64,000 nt of DNA from Powellomyces hirtus. Taxonomy: Eukaryota > Chytridiomycota > Chytridiomycetes > Spizellomycetales > Powellomycetaceae. Below are positions 1 through 9,536 of this stretch, in pieces. The notes under the pieces were generated by a model that was not told the DNA's origin, made no database searches, and saw nothing but the letters and a program-made list of their open reading frames with translations. The translations under genes and the position numbers were made by a program. The stretch's first letter is position 1. Each line of letters begins with the position of its first letter. Where the stretch lies: the NCBI GenBank assembly GCA_025526995.1, contig JAHLKG010000007.1, positions 372,001-436,000 on the forward strand, given 5' to 3'.

Positions 1-193
1 GTTTGAGCACTCGAGAAGCCTAGATAGCAGGCATAGGACACCTGCATCTGACCATCGAACGAGCTATGGTCTGGACTGGACTGGACTGGAGTGGATTTTC
101 TGGAGCAGGTTCTGACCACTTGCGGTTGAACACCGGGACTATCCCATTTTGCCACACTTTTTGCACAAGATGGCTGGCGACTCTGACATCTGA

Positions 194-3100
194 GTGTCCA
201 TTGAGAGGTTCACTGGGGAGAACTTTCACCTTTGGAAGTTGAAAATGAAGATGCTGTTGATTGAGAAGGGACTTTGGGATGCCATTGACATCAAGGACGG
301 CTCTGGAACTGCCAAGGCCACCAACACAGCATCAGACGACTGGATACGTCGAGATGAGAGAGCTCTGGCTCTGCTGATCATGTCTTTGAATGATGAACAA
401 TTGATGCATGTTCATGAGGCTGAATCCGCCCTTGAAGCATGGGAAAAGCTGAGGGAGGTGCATGAGAAGAAGGGGGTTGCCAACAGACACTTCCTGAGAT
501 GTCAGTTCCTCACTGTGACAATGGACCCAACTGATTCCATGACCATCCACATCAACAAGATCAAGAGGATGACCCAGGAACTTGCAGCCATCGGAGCTCC
601 CGTTTCTGAGGAGGACCATGTGTTCTCCTTGCTCTCTTCCCTTCCAGAAGCCTTTGACACCCTTGTGATGACTCTGGAGTCAACCAGTGAGAAGCTGGAC
701 TTGGCTTTTGTGACATCCAGGCTGTTGCAGGAGGAAATGAGGCGTGCAGATGGAAAGAAGAACTCTGAAAAGGCAGCAAAAGCCTTCTTCACACAAGCTG
801 ACACCAAAGGGAATGCTCAGAAGACCAACAAGGCTGGGGGAAAGCCAGATTGGAAGAAGGAGGCAGTCTGTCACTACTGCAACAAGAAGGGCCACATCAA
901 GAAGGAATGCCACAAGAGGGCAGCAGACGAGAAGAAGGGCCTAAACCAGGCCAACTCGACTCAACAGATGCCTGGAGGCTTTGCTTTCACCACCATTGGA
1001 ACTCAGATGCCATCCCTGACATCCAACACTTGGATTTTGGACTCAGGAGCCTCTCAGCACATGACTGGCCGCAGAGAGCTGTTTGGGGACTATGAGAAGA
1101 TGTCTCCTGTCGCCATTGAGATGGCAGACAATCACACATTGGAAGCTGTGGGGCATGGAACGCTTCACACATGGGTGATCAACACAGAGGGGAAGACAGT
1201 GCCCCTGCAAATCCAGAACTGCTGGCACGTCCCCAAGATGACCAAGAACCTCCTATCACTGGCTCGCCTTGCCAAAGCTGGAGCTTGTTTTGAAGTGGGA
1301 CCACAGGCTGCTCGGATCATTGCAAAGGATGGGACGGCTTTCCTTGCCAAAGAGAACCAATTTGTCTACACATTCGAGACAACACATGGGCAGGCAAATG
1401 CTGGGATTGCCCACAATGTTGGAAGGGACACAACATGTCAGGACTTGTCCCTATGGCATCAGAGACTCGGCCATTTGAACGTTGCAGACATTGGAAGGCT
1501 CACCAAGCTTGCCAAGGGCGTTCAAACCAGTGGGAGCTTGAGCATTTGTGACACTTGTGCACTCAGCAAAGCAAGCAGAGCGCCATTCCCCAAGGCACAG
1601 GCCTCCAGAGCATCAGAGAAGCTGGGATTGATCCACACAGATGTCTGGGGACCAGTTGAACCACCCACAATCACTGGATATCGCTATTTCGTCACATTCA
1701 TTGATGACAAGACGAGATATTTCCATGTTTGCCTCATGAAGACCAAGGGAGAAGTTGCTAGGCACTATCAGGAGCTGGAAGCAGCACTCGTCCCCCTACA
1801 TGGAAAGCAGATCAAAGCTGTCAGATCCGACCCAGGAGGCGAGTACATGAGCAACTTGCTAAGGGACCACTTCAAGGAGAAGGGCACACAGCATCAGAGG
1901 AGTTCAGTAAATACTCCACAGCAAAATGGTGTTGCTGAACAAGCCAACCGTACCCTTGTGGAGATGGGGAGATGTTTGTTGAAGCAGTCAGGCTTGGACA
2001 AGCGTTTCTGGGGAGAAGCAATCATGACAGCGGTCTATCTGAGGAACAGATCTCCCACTGTTGCATGCCCCAAGACGCCTTATGAGATGTTCCATGGTAT
2101 CCCACCATCTCTGGGACATTTGAGGACGTTTGGATGCATTGCCTATGCCTACATTCAACCCAACAAGCGCCAGAAGCTGGATGATGCTGCCGTCAAGTGC
2201 ATCATGCTGGGGTATAGCTCCCACAGCAAGGAATACCGGCTTATGGACATACAGACTAAGAAGATCCTGTTCTCCAGAAGTGTCAAATTCGATGAGAAGA
2301 GCTTCATTCCATCCCTCCAGTCTGCTCAGACGCCCCAAGTGCCTGCTGAGAGCCTGGAAGTGGGAATTGGGCCTGAAATGAAGCTGCAGGATGTCAGTGA
2401 CGAGCTGCAGGATGTCAGTGACGACTCTGAGGACACAGCCATGTCAGAGGGAGAGGAGAACATGAGGGAACGGACCCCTGAGCCGTCCTCTGACTATGAG
2501 AGTGCTGCAGAGCCTTCGCCAACCCCCAAAAGACTCAGGAAGCCGCCAGGAGAGTGGTGGAAGGCTTCAAGCAACGCTGCAAACGTTGCTGCAGTTGCCT
2601 ATGCTATCTCCTTTGTCTCAAACGAGCCCACAAGCTACAAGGAGAGCCAGACCATGCCAGATGCTTCACAATGGCGTCAGGCTGCTCAGGAAGAGATGGA
2701 TGCTTTTGCCAAGAATGGGACATGGCAACTTGTGGATCTGCCAACGGGCAGAAAAGCTATTGGATGCAAGTGGGTCTTCAAACGAAAGCTGAAGGACACA
2801 GGAGAGCTTGACAGATACAAGGCAAGACTTGTTGCCAAGGGATTCTCTCAGAGAGAGGGATTGGACTATCAGGAGACGTTTGCTCCTGTTGCCAAGTTTG
2901 GTCCCATGAGACTGCTGTTCTCCATTATTGCCACAGACGACTTGGAAGCACATCAGATGGACGTGAAGACAGCATTCTTGCAAGGGGATCTGGACTATGT
3001 GATCTACATGCGCCAACCGGAGGGCTTTGAGGATTCCAAGCATCCAGGACGGGTCTGCAAGCTTGGGAGACCCCTCTACGGCCTCAAGCAATCAGCAAGG

Positions 3101-4201
3101 CGCTTCAACCACAAGATAGACCACAAACTGAAGTCTATGGGCTTTGTGCAGTCGACTGCAGAGCCTTGCATGTACTACAGGAGTCAGAATGGGACAACAG
3201 AGTACATTCTGATCTATGTGGACGACCTCATTGTGGCCTCATCAAGCAAGGAACAGCTGGGGGATGTCAAGAAGGAGCTGAGGCGAGCTTTTGAGATGAC
3301 AGACCTTGGAGAGCTGAATTACTTCCTTGGGATTCACATCAGACGGAGCAGAAGCACCCGCACCATCTGGTTGTCTCAGAAGAAGTATGTTGAAGAGGTC
3401 GTTTCGAAATTCAACATGGGAGATGCCAAGGTTCATGCCACGCCTATGGAACATGGACTGCACCTCAGAAACAACATGGCACCTCAGAATGAGACGGATG
3501 AGCTGGAGATGAGCTCTGTGCCATACAGGAATGCAGTGGGCACTTTGATCTATGCCATGCTAGGAACACGCCCTGACATTGCTGCTGCAGTTGGAATTGT
3601 GTCCAAGTACCTTGCAAAGCCTGGAAAGGAGCATTGGAGTGCTGCCAAGCGGATCATCAGATACCTGAAGGGCACAAGCAAACTTGGAATCCTTCTGGGA
3701 GGCAAAGAGAATGTCTCTGAGCCTAGGAAGCTGGTTGGATACTCGGATTCCGACTATGCTGGATGTTTGGACACAAGAAGATCAACCACTGGATTCATCT
3801 TCATGTTCAACGGGCCTATCACCTGGCATTCCAAGCGGCAGACCACTGTAGCTCTTTCAAGCACGGAAGCAGAGTACATGGCACTAGCCCAGTGCACCAA
3901 GGAAGCTGTTTGGCTTCGTCTGCTTGCAGGGGAGCTCGGATTCAAGCAGAATGGACCCACAGTGCTCTTTGAGGACAACCAGGGTGCCATTGCTCTTGCT
4001 AAGAACCCAACATTGCATGCCAGCACCAAACACATTGAAGGGAGGTACCACTTTATCAGAGAAGCACTAGGACGCTTGGAGATTGCATTAGAGTATCTCT
4101 CGACTCAGGACATGGTTGCAGACATCTTGACAAAACCACTGGCTAGGGATCAGTTCTTGAAACTGAGGGACGCCTGTGGGATCACAAAACATGTTTCGTG
4201 A
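194..4201 (+). CDS. copia gag-pol polyprotein, copy A1 (nonsense codon at codon 8)
   Basis: This is a single-frame gag-pol polyprotein of a Ty1/copia retrotransposon. The family start is the ATG at 170, but codon 8 is TGA (191-193) where copies A3, A4 and A5 have CGA, so the frame is open only from 194. The next in-frame ATG is at 245. In the 1343-residue numbering of intact copies, the order is: gag with an N-terminal DUF4219/UBN2-like region, a CCHC knuckle (CHYCNKKGHIKKEC, 234-247), aspartic protease (DSGAS, about 291), GAG-pre-integrase HH-CC, an integrase triad D491/D554/E590, reverse transcriptase with YVDD (1016-1019), and RNase H with D1193/E1233/D1269. All catalytic residues are present. 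The protein ends at a TGA just before the LTR. Whether it is made by readthrough or from a later ATG is not known. Confidence 0.9.
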   Translation: MSIERFTGENFHLWKLKMKMLLIEKGLWDAIDIKDGSGTAKATNTASDDWIRRDERALALLIMSLNDEQLMHVHEAESALEAWEKLREVHEKKGVANRHFLRCQFLTVTMDPTDSMTIHINKIKRMTQELAAIGAPVSEEDHVFSLLSSLPEAFDTLVMTLESTSEKLDLAFVTSRLLQEEMRRADGKKNSEKAAKAFFTQADTKGNAQKTNKAGGKPDWKKEAVCHYCNKKGHIKKECHKRAADEKKGLNQANSTQQMPGGFAFTTIGTQMPSLTSNTWILDSGASQHMTGRRELFGDYEKMSPVAIEMADNHTLEAVGHGTLHTWVINTEGKTVPLQIQNCWHVPKMTKNLLSLARLAKAGACFEVGPQAARIIAKDGTAFLAKENQFVYTFETTHGQANAGIAHNVGRDTTCQDLSLWHQRLGHLNVADIGRLTKLAKGVQTSGSLSICDTCALSKASRAPFPKAQASRASEKLGLIHTDVWGPVEPPTITGYRYFVTFIDDKTRYFHVCLMKTKGEVARHYQELEAALVPLHGKQIKAVRSDPGGEYMSNLLRDHFKEKGTQHQRSSVNTPQQNGVAEQANRTLVEMGRCLLKQSGLDKRFWGEAIMTAVYLRNRSPTVACPKTPYEMFHGIPPSLGHLRTFGCIAYAYIQPNKRQKLDDAAVKCIMLGYSSHSKEYRLMDIQTKKILFSRSVKFDEKSFIPSLQSAQTPQVPAESLEVGIGPEMKLQDVSDELQDVSDDSEDTAMSEGEENMRERTPEPSSDYESAAEPSPTPKRLRKPPGEWWKASSNAANVAAVAYAISFVSNEPTSYKESQTMPDASQWRQAAQEEMDAFAKNGTWQLVDLPTGRKAIGCKWVFKRKLKDTGELDRYKARLVAKGFSQREGLDYQETFAPVAKFGPMRLLFSIIATDDLEAHQMDVKTAFLQGDLDYVIYMRQPEGFEDSKHPGRVCKLGRPLYGLKQSARRFNHKIDHKLKSMGFVQSTAEPCMYYRSQNGTTEYILIYVDDLIVASSSKEQLGDVKKELRRAFEMTDLGELNYFLGIHIRRSRSTRTIWLSQKKYVEEVVSKFNMGDAKVHATPMEHGLHLRNNMAPQNETDELEMSSVPYRNAVGTLIYAMLGTRPDIAAAVGIVSKYLAKPGKEHWSAAKRIIRYLKGTSKLGILLGGKENVSEPRKLVGYSDSDYAGCLDTRRSTTGFIFMFNGPITWHSKRQTTVALSSTEAEYMALAQCTKEAVWLRLLAGELGFKQNGPTVLFEDNQGAIALAKNPTLHASTKHIEGRYHFIREALGRLEIALEYLSTQDMVADILTKPLARDQFLKLRDACGITKHVS

Positions 4202-4208
4202 GTGGGAG

Positions 4209-4688
4209 TGTTGGAATCTACCTGTGGGCGCCTCTGGGAGGACTTAGAGCACACGGGACATGTGGGAGGACATCCACTTGTGTCTAGAATGGTCTGGAAT
4301 GGTCCAGAATGGCTGGAAAGGGCCTGGGAAGGCCTAGAACACGTCTGGAGCGCTGATAGAAGCGCCAAGAAAAGGCAAAAAGACACCCTGTGATTGGGAA
4401 CAATACTAGGCCAGGCCAGGGCCGTCTTGGCCAAGCTAGGGCACAGTTAGATTGTCACTACACATGTACTACGATCCATATTGTTATAAAAGGACGCCCT
4501 CTGGGCATCCCCAACCAATACAATAACAGTCCAACACACTCTACTTGTCTAGTACACTCTGCCAAACACTACAGGCGACCTTCCCTACCTTGGGAAGCAC
4601 CTTCAGACCCTCTGCAAGTCTTGACAACAACCTAGCAACCTATCTGGTATGCTGAGTTCCTGTTTGTAGATGTCAAGATGTCTCAACA
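4209..4688 (+). repeat. LTR1, family A (480 bp), shared by A1 and A3
   Basis: The LTR begins TGTTGG and ends CAACA, with TG..CA ends and a short terminal inverted repeat. It follows a purine-rich tract (GTGAGTGGGAG) that is the likely polypurine tract. It is 20 bp shorter than its relatives because two 10-bp units of the U3 GAA array are missing. A TATAAAA lies near 4486. It is the 3' LTR of A1. The sequence directly to its right (GGTTATGAG) is the start of the primer-binding site of A3, so the same LTR is the 5' LTR of A3. Confidence 0.9.
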
Positions 4689-4697
4689 GGTTATGAG
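4689..4697 (+). promoter_or_regulatory. primer-binding site of A3, left part, split by insertion of A2
   Basis: The nine bases GGTTATGAG directly follow LTR1. The rest of the site, CCCTGACACAG, lies at 10042 beyond copy A2. The last five bases (ATGAG, 4693-4697) recur at 10037-10041 as the target-site duplication of A2. The intact site, seen at 5198 and 14851, is complementary to the anticodon loop region of an initiator-type Met tRNA. Confidence 0.85.
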
Positions 4698-5197
4698 TGT
4701 TGGTATCTACCTGTGGGCGCCTCTGGGAGGACTTAGAGCACACGGGACATGTGGGAGGACATCCACTTGTGTCTAGAATGGTCTGGAATGGTCCAGAATG
4801 GTCTAGAACGATCCAGAATAGCTGGAGAGGGCCTGGGAAGGCCTAGAACACGTCTGGAGCGCTGATAGAAGCGCCAAGAAAAGGCAAAAAGACACCCTGT
4901 GATTGGGAACAATACTAGGCCAGGCCAGGGCCGTCTTGGCCAAGCTAGGGCACAGTTAGATTGTCACTACACATGTACTACGATCCAAATTGTTATAAAA
5001 GGACGCCCTCTGGGCATCCCCAACCAATACAATAACAGTCCAACACACTCTACTTGTCTAGTACACTCTGCCAAACACTACAGGCGACCTTCCCTACCTT
5101 GGGAAGCACCTTCAGACCCTCTGCAAGTCTTGACAACAATCTAGCAACCTATCTGGTATGCTGAGTTCCTGTTTGTAGATGTCAAGATGTCTCAACA
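4698..5197 (+). repeat. LTR2, 5' LTR of A2
   Basis: This 500-bp LTR has TGTTGG..CAACA ends. U3 contains five GAA boxes at exact 10-bp spacing (4776-4818). A TATAAAA near 4995 is about 200 bp before the LTR end. It is followed at 5198 by the primer-binding site GGTTATGAGCCC. Confidence 0.92.
4776..4818 (+). promoter_or_regulatory. 10-bp-periodic GAA box array in LTR U3 (step-type HSE geometry)
   Basis: GAA trinucleotides start at 4776, 4786, 4796, 4806 and 4816, each within a unit close to GAATGGTCYR. A 10-bp spacing of nGAAn modules is the arrangement called a step-type heat-shock element in yeast. The same array is at 9615-9657 (LTR3), 14429-14471 (LTR4) and 19247-19289 (LTR5), and in reverse in LTR6 and LTR7. 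LTR1 has a contracted version from 4287. Binding by heat-shock factor is an inference from spacing only. Confidence 0.5.
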
Positions 5198-5215
5198 GGT
5201 TATGAGCCCTGACAC
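5198..5215 (+). promoter_or_regulatory. primer-binding site of A2 (half-tRNA type)
   Basis: GGTTATGAGCCC directly follows the CAACA end of LTR2. It is the reverse complement of the anticodon-loop region of an initiator Met tRNA (GGGCUCAUAACC), not of a tRNA 3' end. Drosophila copia primes from an internal cut of initiator tRNA in the same way. Identical sites occur at 14851 (A4) and, reversed, at 25227-25238 (A5). Confidence 0.6.
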
Positions 5216-5500
5216 AGCTGTCTGAACATTACTGATTCCACCTCTATCCCTATCTGGGAAACACGTCACTGTGCCTATCACTGGTACTGCTGAGGACTTG
5301 GAGAACTGTTTGAGCACTCGAGAAGCCTAGATAGCAGGCATAGGACACCTGCATCTGACCATCGAACGAGCTATGGTCTGGACTGGACTGGACTGGAGTG
5401 GATTTTCTGGAGCAGGTTCTGACCACTTGCGGTTGAACACCGGGACTATCCCATTTTGCCACACTCTTTGCACAAGATGGCTGGCGACTCTGACATCTGA

Positions 5501-8500
5501 GTGTCCATTGAGAGGTTCACTGGGGAGAACTTTCACCTTTGGAAGTTGAAAATGAAGATGCTGTTGATTGAGAAGGGACTTTGGGATGCCATTGACATCA
5601 AGGACGGCTCTGGAACTGCCAAGGCCACCAACACAGCATCAGACGACTGGATACGTCGAGATGAGAGAGCTCTGGCTCTGCTGATCATGTCTTTGAATGA
5701 TGAACAATTGATGCATGTTCATGAGGCTGAATCCGCCCTTGAAGCATGGGAAAAGCTGAGGGAGGTGCATGAGAAGAAGGGGGTTGCCAACAGACACTTC
5801 CTGAGATGTCAGTTCCTCACTGTGACAATGGACCCAACTGATTCCATGACCATCCACATCAACAAGATCAAGAGGATGACCCAGGAACTTGCAGCCATCG
5901 GAGCTCCCGTTTCTGAGGAGGACCATGTGTTCTCCTTGCTCTCTTCCCCTCTAGAAGCCTTTGACACCCTTGTGATGACTCTGGAGTCAACCAGTGAGAA
6001 GCTGGACTTGGCTTTTGTGACATGCAGGCTGTTGCAGGAGGAAATGAGGTGTGCAGATGGAAAGAAGAACTCTGGAAAGGCAGCAAAAGCCTTCTTCACA
6101 CAAGCTGACACCAAAGGGAATGCTCAGAAGACCAACAAGGCTGGGGGAAAGCCAGATTGGAAGAAGGAGGCAGTCTGTCACTACTGCAACAAGAAGGGCC
6201 ACATCAAGAAGGAATGCCACAAGAGGGCAACAGACGAGAAGAAGGGCCTAAACCAGGCCAACTCGACTCAACAGACGCCTGGAGGCTTTGCTTTCACCAC
6301 CATTGGAACTCAGATGCCATCCCTGACATCCAACACTTGGATTTTGGACTCAGGAGCCTCTCAGCACATGACTGGCCGCAGAGAGCTGTTTGGGGACTAT
6401 GAGAAGATGTCTCCTGTCGCCATTGAGATGGCAGACAATCACACATTGGAAGCTGTGGGGCACGGAACGCTTCACACATGGGTGATGAACACAGAGGGGA
6501 AGACAGTGCCCCTGCAAATCCAGAACTGCTGGCACGTCCCCAAGATGACCAAGAACCTCCTATCACTGGCTCGCCTTGCCAAAGCTGGAGCTTGTTTTGA
6601 AGTGGGACCACAGGCTGCTCGGATCATTGCAAAGGATGGGACGGCTTTCCTTGCCAAAGAGAACCAATTTGTCTACACATTCGAGACAACACATGGGCAG
6701 GCAAATGCTGGGATTGCCCACAATGTTGGAAGGGACACAACATGTCAGGACTTGTCCCTATGGCATCAGAGACTCGGCCATTTGAACGTTGCAGACATTG
6801 GAAGGCTCACCAAGCTTGCCAAGGGCGTTCAAACTAGTGGGAGCTTGAGCATTTGTGACACTTGTGCACTCAGCAAAGCAAGCAGAGCGCCATTCCCCAA
6901 GGCACAGGCCTCCAGAGCATCAGAGAAGCTGGGATTGATCCACACAGATGTCTGGGGACCAGTTGAACCACCCACGATCACTGGATATCGCTATTTTGTC
7001 ACATTCATTGATGACAAGACAAGATATTTCCATGTTTGCCTTATGAAGACCAAGGGAGAAGTTGCTAGGCACTATCAGGAGCTGGAAGCAGCACTTGTCC
7101 CCCTACATGGAAAGCAGATCAAAGCTGTCAGATCCGACCCAGGAGGCGAGTACATGAGCAACTTGCTAAGGGACCACTTCAAGGAGAAGGGCACACAGCA
7201 TCAGAGGAGTTCAGTAAATACTCCACAGCAAAATGGTGTTGCTGAACGAGCCAACCGTACCCTTGTGGAGATGGGGAGATGTTTGTTGAAGCAGTCAGGC
7301 TTGGACAAGCGTTTCTGGGGAGAAGCAATCATGACAGCAGTCTATCTGAGGAACAGATCTCCCACTGTTGCATGCCCCAAGACGCCTTATGAGATGTTCC
7401 ATGGTATCCCACCATCTCTGGGACATTTGAGGACGTTTGGATGCATTGCCTATGCCTACATTCAACCCAACAAGCGCCAGAAGCTGGATGATGCTGCTGT
7501 CAAGTGCATCATGCTGGGGTATAGCTCCCACAGCAAGGAATACCGGCTTATGGACATACAGACTAAGAAGATCCTGTTCTCCAGAAGTGTCAAATTCGAT
7601 GAGAAGAGCTTCATTCCATCCCTCCAGTCTGCTCAGACGCCCCAAGTGCCTGCTGAGAGCCTGGAAGTGGGAATTGGGCCCGAAATGAAGCTGCAGGATG
7701 TCAGTGACGAGCTGCAGGATGTCAGTGACGAGCTGCAGGATGTCAGTAACGACTCTGAGGACACAGACATATCAGAGGGAGAGGAGAACATGAGGGAACG
7801 GACCCCTGAGCCGTCCTCTGACTATGAGAGTGCTGCAGAGCCTTCTCCAACCCCCAAAAGACTCAGGAAGCCGCCAGGAGAGTGGTGGAAGGCTTCAAGC
7901 AACGCTGCAAACGTTGCTGCAGTTGCCTATGCTGTCTCCTTTGTCTCAAACGAGCCCACAAGCTACAAGGAGAGCCAGACCATGCCAGATGATTCACAAT
8001 GGCGTCAGGCTGCTCAGGAAGAGATGGATGCTCTTGCCAAGAATGGGACATGGCAACTTGTGGATCTGCCAACGGGCAGAAAAGCTATTGGATGCAAGTG
8101 GGTCTTCAAACGAAAGCTGAAGGACACAGGAGAGCTTGACAGATACAAGGCAAGACTTGTTGCCAAGGGATTCTCTCAGAGAGAGGGATTGGACTATCAG
8201 GAGACGTTTGCTCCTGTTGCCAAGTTTGGTCCCATGAGACTGCTGTTCTCCATTATTGCCACAGACGACTTGGAAGCACATCAGATGGACGTGAAGACAG
8301 CATTCTTGCAAGGGGATCTGGACTATGTGATCTACATGCGCCAACCGGAGGGCTTTGAGGATTCCAAGCATCCAGGACGGGTCTGCAAGCTTGGGAGACC
8401 CCTCTACGGCCTCAAGCAATCAGCAAGGCGCTTCAACCACAAGATAGACCACAAACTGAAGTCTATGGGCTTTGTGCAGTCGACTGCAGAGCCTTGCATG

Positions 8501-9529
8501 TACTACAGGAGTCAGAATGGGACAACAGAGTACATTCTGATCTATGTGGACGACCTCATTGTGGCCTCATCAAGCAAGGAACAGCTGGGGGATGTCAAGA
8601 AGGAGCTGAGGCGAGCTTTTGAGATGACAGACCTTGGAGAGCTGAATTACTTCCTTGGGATTCACATCAGACGGAGCAGAAGCACCCGCACCATCTGGTT
8701 GTCTCAGAAGAAGTATGTTGAAGAGGTCGTTTCGAAATTCAACATGGGAGATGCCAAGGTTCATGCCACGCCTATGGAACATGGACTGCACCTCAGAAAC
8801 AACATGGCACCTCAGAATGAGACGGAGGAGCTGGAGATGAGCTATGTGCCATACAGGAATGCAGTGGGCAGTTTGATCTATGCCATGCTAGGAACACGCC
8901 CTGACATTGCTGCTGCAGTTGGAATTGTGTCCAAGTACCTTGCAAAGCCTGGAAAGGAGCATTGGAGTGCTGCCAAGCGGATCATCAGATACCTGAAGGG
9001 CACAAGCGAACTTGGAATCCTTCTGGGAGGCAAAGAGAATGTCTCTGAGCCTAGGAAGCTGGTTGGATACTCGGATTCCGACTATGCTGGATGTTTGGAC
9101 ACAAGGAGATCAACCACTGGATTCATCTTCATGTTCAACGGGCCTATCACCTGGCAATCCAAGCGGCAGACCACTGTAGCTCTTTCAAGCACGGAAGCAG
9201 AGTACATGGCACTAGCCCAGTGCACCAAGGAAGCTGTTTGGCTTCGTCTGCTTGCAGGGGAGCTTGGATTCAAGCAGGATGGACCCACAATGCTCTTTGA
9301 GGACAACCAGGGTGCCATTGCTCTTGCTAAGAACCCGACATTGCATGCCAGCACCAAACACATTGAAGTGAGGTACCACTTTATCAGAGAAGCACTAGGA
9401 CGCTTGGAGATTGCATTAGAGTATCTCTCGACTCAGGACATGGTTGCAGACATCTTGACAAAACCACTGGCTAGGGATCAGTTCTTGAAACTGAGGGACA
9501 CCTGTGGGATCACAAAACATGTTTCGTGA
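5501..9529 (+). CDS. copia gag-pol polyprotein, copy A2 (nonsense codon at codon 8)
   Basis: This is the same single-frame gag-pol polyprotein as in A1, with all catalytic motifs intact (DSGAS protease, D..D35E integrase, YVDD reverse transcriptase, RNase H). The family ATG at 5477 is followed by a TGA at 5498-5500, the same codon-8 CGA-to-TGA change seen in A1, so the frame is open from 5501. Differences from its relatives include an extra repeat of the DELQDVS motif before the reverse transcriptase (three units instead of two), PL instead of LP in the gag LLSS motif, and a Cys in place of Ser or Thr before RLLQ. The copy is flanked by a proper target duplication, so its parent RNA was competent for retrotransposition, in cis or in trans. 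Confidence 0.9.
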   Translation: MSIERFTGENFHLWKLKMKMLLIEKGLWDAIDIKDGSGTAKATNTASDDWIRRDERALALLIMSLNDEQLMHVHEAESALEAWEKLREVHEKKGVANRHFLRCQFLTVTMDPTDSMTIHINKIKRMTQELAAIGAPVSEEDHVFSLLSSPLEAFDTLVMTLESTSEKLDLAFVTCRLLQEEMRCADGKKNSGKAAKAFFTQADTKGNAQKTNKAGGKPDWKKEAVCHYCNKKGHIKKECHKRATDEKKGLNQANSTQQTPGGFAFTTIGTQMPSLTSNTWILDSGASQHMTGRRELFGDYEKMSPVAIEMADNHTLEAVGHGTLHTWVMNTEGKTVPLQIQNCWHVPKMTKNLLSLARLAKAGACFEVGPQAARIIAKDGTAFLAKENQFVYTFETTHGQANAGIAHNVGRDTTCQDLSLWHQRLGHLNVADIGRLTKLAKGVQTSGSLSICDTCALSKASRAPFPKAQASRASEKLGLIHTDVWGPVEPPTITGYRYFVTFIDDKTRYFHVCLMKTKGEVARHYQELEAALVPLHGKQIKAVRSDPGGEYMSNLLRDHFKEKGTQHQRSSVNTPQQNGVAERANRTLVEMGRCLLKQSGLDKRFWGEAIMTAVYLRNRSPTVACPKTPYEMFHGIPPSLGHLRTFGCIAYAYIQPNKRQKLDDAAVKCIMLGYSSHSKEYRLMDIQTKKILFSRSVKFDEKSFIPSLQSAQTPQVPAESLEVGIGPEMKLQDVSDELQDVSDELQDVSNDSEDTDISEGEENMRERTPEPSSDYESAAEPSPTPKRLRKPPGEWWKASSNAANVAAVAYAVSFVSNEPTSYKESQTMPDDSQWRQAAQEEMDALAKNGTWQLVDLPTGRKAIGCKWVFKRKLKDTGELDRYKARLVAKGFSQREGLDYQETFAPVAKFGPMRLLFSIIATDDLEAHQMDVKTAFLQGDLDYVIYMRQPEGFEDSKHPGRVCKLGRPLYGLKQSARRFNHKIDHKLKSMGFVQSTAEPCMYYRSQNGTTEYILIYVDDLIVASSSKEQLGDVKKELRRAFEMTDLGELNYFLGIHIRRSRSTRTIWLSQKKYVEEVVSKFNMGDAKVHATPMEHGLHLRNNMAPQNETEELEMSYVPYRNAVGSLIYAMLGTRPDIAAAVGIVSKYLAKPGKEHWSAAKRIIRYLKGTSELGILLGGKENVSEPRKLVGYSDSDYAGCLDTRRSTTGFIFMFNGPITWQSKRQTTVALSSTEAEYMALAQCTKEAVWLRLLAGELGFKQDGPTMLFEDNQGAIALAKNPTLHASTKHIEVRYHFIREALGRLEIALEYLSTQDMVADILTKPLARDQFLKLRDTCGITKHVS

Positions 9530-9536
9530 GTGGGAG

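Larger units (their letters stand above)
1..4688 (+). mobile_element. Ty1/copia family A, unit A1 (5' end outside window)
   Basis: This is the first unit of a head-to-tail array of one copia-type LTR retrotransposon family. The window opens inside the untranslated leader, at the point equivalent to 5308 of copy A2. The unit runs through one long gag-pol frame and ends with an LTR at 4209-4688. That LTR also serves as the 5' LTR of the next array unit (A3). The 5' LTR of A1 lies to the left of the window. Domain order (gag, protease, integrase, reverse transcriptase, RNase H) identifies the copia superfamily. Confidence 0.93.

Noticed and set aside
2666..3091. 141-residue antisense frame repeated in every family A copy
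   Set aside because: It is the mirror of the conserved reverse transcriptase codons and has no features of its own.
4688..4698. LTR-GGTTATGAG-LTR as a two-LTR circle junction with a tRNA remnant
   Set aside because: The right side of LTR3 carries ATGAG followed by the rest of the primer-binding site, so the junction is explained by a normal nested insertion with a 5-bp duplication.
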